This document shows, in pieces, positions 43,388-50,019 of a stretch of DNA of 64,000 bases. Source of the stretch: Chitinophagaceae bacterium (GTDB taxonomy: Bacteria > Bacteroidota > Bacteroidia > Chitinophagales > Chitinophagaceae). Position numbers and translations under genes: made by a program. Each line of letters begins with the position of its first letter. The stretch's first letter is position 1. The notes below the pieces were generated by a model. It ran no database searches and had not been told where the DNA came from. It saw only the letters and a list, made by a program, of their open reading frames with translations. The stretch spans positions 1 to 64,000 of the forward strand of contig JACSRW010000031.1 in the NCBI GenBank assembly GCA_014879565.1, read 5' to 3'.

Positions 43388-43527
43388 GAAGTTATGAATA
43401 ATGAGTAATGAGTGATGAGTAATTTCCGAAACTTCTAAAAGAAACAGGCCCTCTGATTAACGGAGGGTTCTGTTTATGACAACAAGTTCAGCCAGTTACT
43501 TATCACTCATTACTCATCACTCATTTA
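43385..43527. repeat. Facing heptamer arrays, each starting at a stop codon
   Basis: Two heptamer arrays of the same family face each other. On the plus strand, the stop TGA of the 43019-43387 gene opens the unit TGAGAAG, continuing with TAATGAG repeats to about 43422. On the minus strand, the arginine decarboxylase stop TGA (43523-43521) opens TGAGTGA, then TGAGTAA, running to 43496. The arrays are inverted relative to each other and can pair, with a terminator hairpin between. Both supply stops in all three frames. Confidence 0.9.
43443..43474. terminator. Bidirectional terminator between facing arrays
   Basis: AACAG (43443-43447) pairs with CTGTT (43470-43474), and CCCTC with GAGGG inside. 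It forms the tip of a larger structure closed by the flanking inverted arrays. Confidence 0.6.
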
Positions 43528-44921
43528 TATCCCAAGATCTTCAACATACTCTGCGCCGTCTGCTGTTTGGCATACACCCAGTCAGTCAGTTTGCCGTTTT
43601 TATCATACCCGACTATCACGTGTTTGGGAGAGGGTATCAGGCAATGTTTAATCCCGCCATAACCACTGATCTGATCCTGGTAGGCGCCGGTATGGAAAAA
43701 GCCGACATAGAGAGGTTCTTTGTCGCCGTTTACCTTGGGCAGGAATACTTCGTTGATATGCTCTTCTGAGTCGTAATAATCGTGGCTGTCGCAGGTAATC
43801 CCCCCGAGTACCACCCGCTGGTGGTCATGATCCCATTTGTTGACCGGCAGCATCAGGAATTTCTCCCCGATCCCCCAGGTATCCGGCAGGGTGGTGATAA
43901 AGGAGGAATCAATCATATACCAGGTTTCCCGGTCATTCTGTACTTTTTCCGCCACAACGCTGTAAATATGGGCCATGCTCTCCCCTACGGTATAGGATCC
44001 GAATTCGGTAAAGATATTCGGCATGGGGACTTTTGCTTTTTTGCAGGCTACCTTGATATTACGGACGATCTCATTGATCATAAACTGGTAATCGTATTCG
44101 AAACCCAGTGAGTGTTTGATCGGGAATCCGCCGCCGATATTGATGGAATCCAGTTCCGGACAGATTTTTTTGAGCTGGCAATACAGGTTAATCACTTTAT
44201 TGAGCTCACTCCAGTAATAGATATCGTCCTTGATGCCCTTGTTCAGAAAAATATGAAGCATTTTCAGCTGAAACTTGCTTTCATAACCCTCAATACGGTC
44301 TACATAGAATTCCAGGATATCCTTGGCCCGCATGCCCAGCCGGGAGGTATAAAAGGGGAAACTGGGCTCTTCCTCGGCCGCCACCCGGATGCCCAGTTTA
44401 AAGGGCAGTTTCACGGAATGTGCATAATCCTTCAGTTCGTCTTTATTGTCGAGAATGGGGATCACATTGGAAAAGCCGGAATTGATCAGCCCGGCAATCC
44501 GGCGGGTATAGGCTTTTTGTTTAAACCCGTTGCAGATAATATGAATATCCTTGGTGATCTTTTTACGGGCATACAGCTTTTTGATGATATCAATATCGTA
44601 GGCGTAGGAAGTTTCCAGGTGTACTTCATTTTTCAGCGCTTCCTCCACCACAAAACTGAAATGGGAGCTTTTGGTGCAATAACAATAGAAGTATTTTCCC
44701 TCGTACTTATGCCGTTTAAAGGCATTGGCAAACATCAGCTTCGCCTTTTTTATCTGCATCCCGATTTTGGGAAGATAGCTGAGCTTCATCGGGGTGCCGT
44801 GTTTGGCGATCAGGGCCCGGAGGTCCAGTCCGTTGAAATAGAGATTACCATCCTTCACATCAATCCCTTCCTGGGGGAAATTAAAGGTCTGCTTGACGAG
44901 ATCGTAGTAGGAATTTGTCAT
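43521..44921 (-). CDS. speA: Biosynthetic arginine decarboxylase (PLP, Bacteroidota short form)
   Basis: 466 residues. Decarboxylates arginine to agmatine for polyamine synthesis, using PLP held by Lys84 (FYCYCTKSSHF). Further fold-III decarboxylase motifs: SINIGGGFPIK (the glycine turn contacting the PLP phosphate), FTEFGSYTVGESM, and GGITCDSHDYYD near the second active-site Cys/Asp. It is about 160-190 residues shorter than E. coli SpeA, as in other Bacteroidota. The ATG at 44921 is chosen since the promoter box at 44971-44964 lies inside the longer frame. It could instead act on another basic amino acid, but family membership is clear. Confidence 0.92.
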   Translation of the reverse strand: MTNSYYDLVKQTFNFPQEGIDVKDGNLYFNGLDLRALIAKHGTPMKLSYLPKIGMQIKKAKLMFANAFKRHKYEGKYFYCYCTKSSHFSFVVEEALKNEVHLETSYAYDIDIIKKLYARKKITKDIHIICNGFKQKAYTRRIAGLINSGFSNVIPILDNKDELKDYAHSVKLPFKLGIRVAAEEEPSFPFYTSRLGMRAKDILEFYVDRIEGYESKFQLKMLHIFLNKGIKDDIYYWSELNKVINLYCQLKKICPELDSINIGGGFPIKHSLGFEYDYQFMINEIVRNIKVACKKAKVPMPNIFTEFGSYTVGESMAHIYSVVAEKVQNDRETWYMIDSSFITTLPDTWGIGEKFLMLPVNKWDHDHQRVVLGGITCDSHDYYDSEEHINEVFLPKVNGDKEPLYVGFFHTGAYQDQISGYGGIKHCLIPSPKHVIVGYDKNGKLTDWVYAKQQTAQSMLKILGYK

Positions 44922-44963
44922 TTTTTGCCCGGCTGTTACGTACCAAGAAATTAAAAAACGGTA

Positions 44964-44971
44964 CAAATGTA
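44964..44971 (-). promoter_or_regulatory. TAnnTTTG promoter box of arginine decarboxylase
   Basis: TACATTTG on the minus strand; predicted start near 44959 and a leader of about 38 nt. It excludes the frame start at 44996. Confidence 0.6.
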
Positions 44972-45080
44972 TACGATTGGTGAAATCAGGGGGCAAAAAT
45001 TTTCAGTCCGGGCTAAGTAACCTATTCCGGAATTATGTCTATAAACAACCGGATCCGTATTCATTCACCCAGCAGCACCA

Positions 45081-45473
45081 TCATCCTGCCTTAATTAACA
45101 AAAGCGGCAAACCGGTTAACCACTGATCATTTATAAAGAGGGAAAAAGAATATCTGCCGGGCTTATCAAACTTCAGCTGATTGAAGCTGATTACAATATT
45201 AGCCGCCGAAAACTGTCCGTTTACCGGAGGTCTTACTGTAATGACCCCCTGAACCGGTTCAATAATCTGCCTGCCCGTTTCGTCTGTGAGTTGTATGCTG
45301 AATTTATGTTCACCGGTTTCCTTATTTGAAAACCGCAAGCGGCAGGCTATACTGCAGGAAGCGTGGGCGCTGGGGAAACTGGCCGAATGAATGGTATCAA
45401 AAGTCCCAACGATGGTAAGTTTCGACTGGTTATCCTGGGCAAAATCACAAAGGGTGAATATTTCTGTTTCCAT
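45081..45473 (-). CDS. DUF6941 family protein
   Basis: 130 residues and no signal peptide, so cytoplasmic. The family opening METEIFTLCDFAQDNQSKLTIVGTFDTI is well conserved; the rest is a beta-sandwich (HKFSIQLTDETGRQII, GRYSFSLFINDQWL). Function unknown; family members are scattered as single genes across bacteria. TAATTTG, a one-base-short version of the promoter box, lies about 20 nt upstream. Confidence 0.8.
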   Translation of the reverse strand: METEIFTLCDFAQDNQSKLTIVGTFDTIHSASFPSAHASCSIACRLRFSNKETGEHKFSIQLTDETGRQIIEPVQGVITVRPPVNGQFSAANIVISFNQLKFDKPGRYSFSLFINDQWLTGLPLLLIKAG

Positions 45474-45545
45474 AAACCGATTAATACGGCAAATTACGTT
45501 TTCCTTTTTATCCGGTTACTGATTTTAATTTAACCGGCCGTATTT

Positions 45546-45576
45546 TTTGGCTAAAACAGGATCCGGGTGCATTTTG
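45546..45576 (+). promoter_or_regulatory. Two-part promoter of the HAD phosphatase gene
   Basis: TTTG at 45546-45549, a 19-nt spacer, then GCATTTTG at 45569-45576 (one base off the -7 consensus). The spacing matches the Bacteroidota -33/-7 arrangement. The ATG follows after CAGT, so a leaderless mRNA is predicted. Confidence 0.55.
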
Positions 45577-45580
45577 CAGT

Positions 45581-46240
45581 ATGCAATACAAAGCCGCGAT
45601 TTTTGATATGGACGGGTTGCTGATCGACAGTGAACCGCTCTGGCAGGAAGCCGGAGCGGAAACCCTGCAGGAATTTGGCATCACCCTCACGGATGAACAA
45701 TATCACAGCAGCACCGGACTGCGGACGGAGGAATGGGTGGATCACTGGTTCCGGTTTTTCGGTTTGCCGGCGGAAAAAGCGCCGGAAGCGGTACAGCTTA
45801 CCATACAGAAAGCGATGGAAAAGATAGATGCCAGTGGCGTTGTTTTGCCAGGTGTACCTGAAATCCTGCATACCTTCCGGCATCGCGGATTTAAAACCGG
45901 ATTAGCGACCTCCTCTCCCATGGCCCTGGTGGATGTGGTGATGAGAAAACTGGATATCCGGCACCTGTTTGACAGTTTCACGTCGGCAGAATTCCTGCCC
46001 TATGGGAAACCTCATCCACAGGTATTCCTTGACAGTGCAGTTTCACTGGATGTATTGCCGGCTGCCTGTATCGTTTTTGAAGACTCCTTTAATGGCCTGA
46101 TCGCCGCCAAAGCCGCCCGGATGAAATGTGTGGTGGTACCGGCATCTCGTTTTATAAACCAATCCCGCTGGGCAGCTGCTGATCTGTGTCTGGAGAGTCT
46201 CTCACAGTTCACACCGGAACTTTTAGATGAATTCTTCTGA
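45581..46240 (+). CDS. hxpB: HAD-family sugar phosphatase, HxpB/YniC-like
   Basis: 219 residues. The HAD motifs are complete: nucleophile FDMDGLLIDSEPLW (motif I, DxD at residues 9 and 11), TSSP (motif II), KPHP (motif III), and FEDSFNGLIAAKAA (motif IV). The overall pattern with a helical cap after motif I matches hexitol phosphatase B, which acts on 2-deoxyglucose-6-P and sugar-alcohol phosphates. The symbol reflects the closest known relative; substrate is inferred. It stands alone. Confidence 0.8.
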   Translation: MQYKAAIFDMDGLLIDSEPLWQEAGAETLQEFGITLTDEQYHSSTGLRTEEWVDHWFRFFGLPAEKAPEAVQLTIQKAMEKIDASGVVLPGVPEILHTFRHRGFKTGLATSSPMALVDVVMRKLDIRHLFDSFTSAEFLPYGKPHPQVFLDSAVSLDVLPAACIVFEDSFNGLIAAKAARMKCVVVPASRFINQSRWAAADLCLESLSQFTPELLDEFF

Positions 46241-46552
46241 GGATATTGACCTTTTGTTTTCAGTAAACGGGAATAATTAACAGTTCCTTTTTCTGCAAGC
46301 TGAACTCCTAGCGCTTAACGTATTAGCCCCGTAAAAAACGGCCCGGTGAATGTAAAACCCGTTATCTGAAAGAAATTATCCGCCGTTTATACTGTAAAGG
46401 ACTATCTTCACCAAAGTGAAACAAGTTCTTCCTACATTCAGTTCTGACCAGTATTAATTCTTACATCAGTCATTTTTTGTAACAATTCCTCCCCTCTTTA
46501 CTCTTTGCAGCGGTTCCTTTCACGTCACCTTTTATCAATTAAAATTTTTAGC
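46241..46552 (+). other. Spacer and 5' region of the RRM gene
   Basis: 312 bp with no gene or tRNA. It contains a clear two-part promoter close to its right end (see the next entry). The middle (46320-46440) contains no hairpin or box I can support. Confidence 0.6.
46476..46507 (+). promoter_or_regulatory. Two-part promoter of the RRM gene
   Basis: TTTG at 46476-46479, exactly 19 nt, then TACTCTTTG at 46499-46507 (the TA-TTTG box with one extra base). It predicts a leader of about 41 nt before the ATG at 46553. Confidence 0.5.
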
Positions 46553-46822
46553 ATGAACATGTATGTTTCAAATCTTGGTTTTCACACTACCGACAATGAA
46601 TTGCGCGTATTATTTGAAAAATACGGCACGGTAAATTCTGCCAAAGTAATCCTGGACAGGGAAACAGGCAGGAGCCGTGGTTTTGGCTTTGTGGAAATGG
46701 ATATCCACGAAGAAGCCAATGAAGCCATGAAAAACCTGCACCAGAAAGAAGTGGAAGGACGTGCCATGTCTGTTACCGTTGCCAGGGAAAAAGCGCCCCG
46801 GCCGGATAATAAACGCTGGTAA
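46553..46822 (+). CDS. Single-RRM RNA-binding protein
   Basis: 89 residues, one RRM domain. RNP2 is MYVSNLGF and RNP1 is RSRGFGFVEM, both with the aromatic RNA-contacting residues in place. A short basic tail follows (REKAPRPDNKRW). Bacterial stand-alone RRM proteins of this size are RNA chaperones or post-transcriptional regulators, often cold-induced. The ATG at 46553 is preferred to the longer frame, which crosses the promoter box. A perfect hairpin lies 34 nt after its stop. Confidence 0.93.
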   Translation: MNMYVSNLGFHTTDNELRVLFEKYGTVNSAKVILDRETGRSRGFGFVEMDIHEEANEAMKNLHQKEVEGRAMSVTVAREKAPRPDNKRW

Positions 46823-46856
46823 AATCCCGCTTCTTTTCACCAAACAAATTGAATCA

Positions 46857-46884
46857 GGCGATCCGCTGCAAGCAGCGGATCGCC
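46857..46884. other. Perfect 13-bp hairpin between the RRM and fasciclin genes
   Basis: GGCGATCCGCTGC (46857-46869), two A residues, then its exact complement (46872-46884). No T-run follows (ATAAATACATTTA), so it is not a typical terminator. It ends 15 nt before the fasciclin ATG, so it could be an RNA-binding, stability or cis-regulatory element. Confidence 0.8.
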
Positions 46885-46899
46885 ATAAATACATTTAGT

Positions 46900-47319
46900 A
46901 TGGCAACCATTCTGGATTTATCGAGATCGGACAAGAACCTGCTGTCTTTTATGAAGGGAATTACCGCAGCCGGTATGGAAGACGATCTGAAAGCAGCCGG
47001 TCCTTTTACCCTTTTGGCACCGGTCAATCTCGCTTTTGCCAGGCTGACCAACGGGGACCAGCTGGACAACCTGATTAAACAAGGCAATCAGCGTCTGCGG
47101 GCAATACTCTCCCTTCATATCCTGAAAGGAAAAATTATGAAGAAGGATTTCAGACCGGGTTTAAAAATGCAGTCCCTGGGCGGACAGGATATATTTATCA
47201 CTTCGCGACAGGGAGAAATCTTTATAAATGAAGCCCGGATCCTGTCTAAAGACCGGCAGGGATCCAATGGTGTATTACACAGCATTGATTGTATCAATCT
47301 CCCTGCTGTTGTAAAATAA
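46900..47319 (+). CDS. Fasciclin-domain protein without signal peptide
   Basis: 139 residues, a single FAS1 domain: FMKGITAAGMEDDLKAAGPFTLLAPVNLAFARL (H1-like box), LSLHILKGKI, and the closing SNGVLHSIDCINLPAVVK (H2). Fasciclin domains mediate adhesion, and most bacterial versions are secreted. Here the ATG at 46900 gives a protein with no signal peptide, and the upstream frame has none either. TACATTTA (one mismatch from the box) ends 2 nt before the ATG. A cytoplasmic FAS1 protein is unusual. Confidence 0.87.
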   Translation: MATILDLSRSDKNLLSFMKGITAAGMEDDLKAAGPFTLLAPVNLAFARLTNGDQLDNLIKQGNQRLRAILSLHILKGKIMKKDFRPGLKMQSLGGQDIFITSRQGEIFINEARILSKDRQGSNGVLHSIDCINLPAVVK

Positions 47320-47335
47320 TCTCCAATTTTTGCCC

Positions 47336-47896
47336 ATGCGAAATAACCAGATTGTACAGTTTGTAAGCTTTATTACCAGTTCCGAACCGGAAACCTTTCT
47401 GCCTGCCTGGAAGAAATATGCCCGGGAAGAAATGTTCCCGAAAAACGAACCCATCCTTTTACAGCGGCAAAGCGGTTCACGCAATAAATTTCAATACTTG
47501 TCAAGACACAGCTGGCCGGAGGGTGAGGACTGTTTCAGCTTTAAGACCAGCCGCAAACAAGGTTATTTTCCGGAGTTTCCGGTACAGATACAGCATATCG
47601 GCGGATTTATTCCGGTTGAGACCGTCCCTGCCTGTTTTCAAAAGGAAAATAAACACCGGCTGCTCGTTCTGGCTGAACAGGATGACTGTGAGCCTTCCCG
47701 GCCGGACGGTCAGCCCTTAGTATACCGGTGTAACCGGTACCAGGCATTTTATGAAAGCTGCCGCTATGCGCAGGTGACTGAATTTTTCGGTGACAGCGAA
47801 TCACTGGAGACCATTGCAGGATTTTACAGACTGAAGCCCGGTACAGAAGCCGTATTGCTCCGGGACTGCCGTATCCTTTTGGCAAAAAAACACTGA
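47336..47896 (+). CDS. Protein of unknown function
   Basis: 186 residues from ATG at 47336; no family recognised. It has no signal peptide or membrane segment and looks cytoplasmic and globular. The N-terminal half (FITSSEPETFLPAWKKYAREEM, KFQYLSRHSWPEGEDCFSFK) and C-terminal half (LVYRCNRYQAFYESCRYAQVTEFFG) are rich in aromatic and Cys residues. It begins 16 nt after the fasciclin stop and is probably co-transcribed. A terminator hairpin follows its stop. Confidence 0.7.
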   Translation: MRNNQIVQFVSFITSSEPETFLPAWKKYAREEMFPKNEPILLQRQSGSRNKFQYLSRHSWPEGEDCFSFKTSRKQGYFPEFPVQIQHIGGFIPVETVPACFQKENKHRLLVLAEQDDCEPSRPDGQPLVYRCNRYQAFYESCRYAQVTEFFGDSESLETIAGFYRLKPGTEAVLLRDCRILLAKKH

Positions 47897-47918
47897 CCAC
47901 GCCGGCACGAATAAATAA

Positions 47919-47946
47919 GGGGAGCCATTTTTGAAAACGACTCCCC
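47919..47946. terminator. Convergent terminator
   Basis: GGGGAG at 47919-47924 pairs with CTCCCC at 47941-47946, and TTTT pairs with AAAA within the loop. It lies between the convergent 47336-47896 gene and dnaK. A weak T-rich tail is present on the minus strand. Confidence 0.55.
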
Positions 47947-47969
47947 AATACTAATTTTCCACTACCCAA

Positions 47970-49874
47970 TTACTTCACTTCCTCATACGGTACATCCGTA
48001 ACATTATCTGCTGCTCCGGCATCGGCCGTATGGGCTGCTCCGGCATCCGGACCGGGTTGTGCCCCGCCCTGCTGGGTAGCTTTATACATATCTTCGCTGG
48101 CTGCTGTCCAGGCGGTATTCAGGGCTGCCATGGCGGTATCAATACCGGCCAGGTCCTGCGCTTTATGGGCTTCTTTCAGCTTTTCAGCCGCCTGTTCAAT
48201 CGGGGCCTTTTTATCCCCCGGGATTTTGTCACCATACTCCTTTAACTGTTTTTCTGTCTGGAATATGAGACTGTCAGCCTGGTTGAGCTTATCCACTTTT
48301 TCACGTTCTGCTTTATCAGTTGCTTCATTGGCCCGGGCTTCCGCCTTCATTTTTTCGACTTCTTCTTTGCTGAGACCTGATCCGGCTTCGATATGAATTT
48401 TTTGTTCTTTTCCGGTGCCCTTGTCTTTGGCCGTTACATGCAGGATCCCGTTGGCATCAATATCAAAAATCACTTCAATCTGGGGAACGCCACGGGGAGC
48501 CGGAGGAATGCCATCCAGGTTGAAAATACCCAGGCTCTTATTGTCCTTCGCCATGGAGCGCTCGCCCTGCAGCACATGAATCTGTACGCCGGGCTGATTG
48601 TCACTGGCGGTTGAAAACACTTCTGATTTTTTTGTCGGGATGGTGGTGTTGCTGGGAATCAGAGTGGTCATAACACCGCCCATGGTTTCGATACCCAGCG
48701 AAAGCGGGGTCACATCCAGCAGCAGTACATCTTTCACTTCACCGGTCAGAACGGCTCCCTGGATAGCGGCACCTACGGCCACCACTTCATCGGGGTTTAC
48801 ACCCTTATTGGGCTTTTTGCCAAAAAATTTCTCCACGATCTCCTGTACCTTGGGAATACGGGTGGAGCCCCCCACCAGGATCACTTCATCAATCTGGGAG
48901 GCAGACAGACCGGCATCTTTCAGGGCCGCTTCACAAGGCTTCAGGCAGCGGGCAAAAAGGTTATCTGCCAGTTGCTCAAATTTGGCGCGGCTCAGTTTTA
49001 CCACCAGGTGTTTGGGCACCCCGTCAACCGCCGTGATATAAGGCAGATTGATTTCTGTTTCTGAAGAAGAAGACAGTTCAATCTTGGCTTTTTCAGCCGC
49101 TTCTTTCAGCCTTTGCAGGGCCATAGGATCCTTACGCAGGTCAATGGCTTCATCTTTTCTGAATTCTTCGGCCAGGAAGTCCATGATCACTTTGTCAAAA
49201 TCATCCCCTCCCAGGTGGGTATCCCCATTGGTGGATTTAACTTCAAATACCCCGTCACCCAGTTCAAGTACGGAAATATCGAATGTTCCGCCTCCCAGGT
49301 CAAACACGGCAATTTTCTGATCATGTTTGGCTTTGTCCAGACCATAGGCCAGGGCGGCCGCGGTGGGTTCGTTTACAATACGGCGCACGGTCAGACCGGC
49401 AATCTCACCGGCCTCCTTGGTGGCCTGCCGCTGGGCGTCATTAAAATAAGCCGGCACGGTAATAACTGCTTCCGTCACCTCCTGACCCAGGTAGTCTTCG
49501 GCGGTTTTCTTCATTTTCTGAAGCACCATGGCACTGATTTCCTGGGGGGTGTAAAGTCTGCCATCTATGTCAATCCGAACGGTATTATTGTCACCTTTTG
49601 CCACTTTGTAACTCCAATGGCTGATTTCTTCGGTCACTTCGTCAAAACGGCGGCCCATAAACCGCTTCACGGAAGCGATGGTATTATGGGGATTGGTGAT
49701 TGCCTGCCTTTTGGCGGGATCCCCTACTTTACGTTCCCCGTTTTTCAGAAAAGCCACTACAGACGGGGTAGTACGGCGTCCCTCGTCATTGGCGATAACC
49801 ACCGGTTCATTGCCTTCCATTACGGATACGCAGCTGTTGGTGGTACCTAAATCAATTCCTATAATCTTTCCCAT
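47970..49874 (-). CDS. dnaK: Molecular chaperone DnaK (Hsp70)
   Basis: 634 residues from ATG at 49874 ([15 protein letters not shown]), matching the family start; the longer open frame adds 13 unconserved residues. ATPase motifs: [30 protein letters not shown], and [14 protein letters not shown]. The substrate-binding domain has the usual [17 protein letters not shown] linker, and the protein ends with an Ala/Gly-rich tail and EEVK. It folds nascent and stressed proteins with DnaJ and GrpE, neither of which is adjacent. Confidence 0.97.
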   Translation of the reverse strand: MGKIIGIDLGTTNSCVSVMEGNEPVVIANDEGRRTTPSVVAFLKNGERKVGDPAKRQAITNPHNTIASVKRFMGRRFDEVTEEISHWSYKVAKGDNNTVRIDIDGRLYTPQEISAMVLQKMKKTAEDYLGQEVTEAVITVPAYFNDAQRQATKEAGEIAGLTVRRIVNEPTAAALAYGLDKAKHDQKIAVFDLGGGTFDISVLELGDGVFEVKSTNGDTHLGGDDFDKVIMDFLAEEFRKDEAIDLRKDPMALQRLKEAAEKAKIELSSSSETEINLPYITAVDGVPKHLVVKLSRAKFEQLADNLFARCLKPCEAALKDAGLSASQIDEVILVGGSTRIPKVQEIVEKFFGKKPNKGVNPDEVVAVGAAIQGAVLTGEVKDVLLLDVTPLSLGIETMGGVMTTLIPSNTTIPTKKSEVFSTASDNQPGVQIHVLQGERSMAKDNKSLGIFNLDGIPPAPRGVPQIEVIFDIDANGILHVTAKDKGTGKEQKIHIEAGSGLSKEEVEKMKAEARANEATDKAEREKVDKLNQADSLIFQTEKQLKEYGDKIPGDKKAPIEQAAEKLKEAHKAQDLAGIDTAMAALNTAWTAASEDMYKATQQGGAQPGPDAGAAHTADAGAADNVTDVPYEEVK

Positions 49875-50019
49875 GATACGATATTTATTGTTCGATCTGA
49901 TTATGTCAATCATTGTGCCGGGCCCGAAAAAGTGAAAAAATGGCAGTTTTTTTTGACCGGGCCTGCAATTGCTTTACCTTCCGACAGGAATGTAAACCTC
50001 AGTATTTAAACCCGGGATT

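Noticed and set aside
46241-46552. A tRNA or small RNA in this spacer
   Set aside because: No cloverleaf, T-loop sequence or terminator-bounded hairpin could be found; only a promoter is supported.
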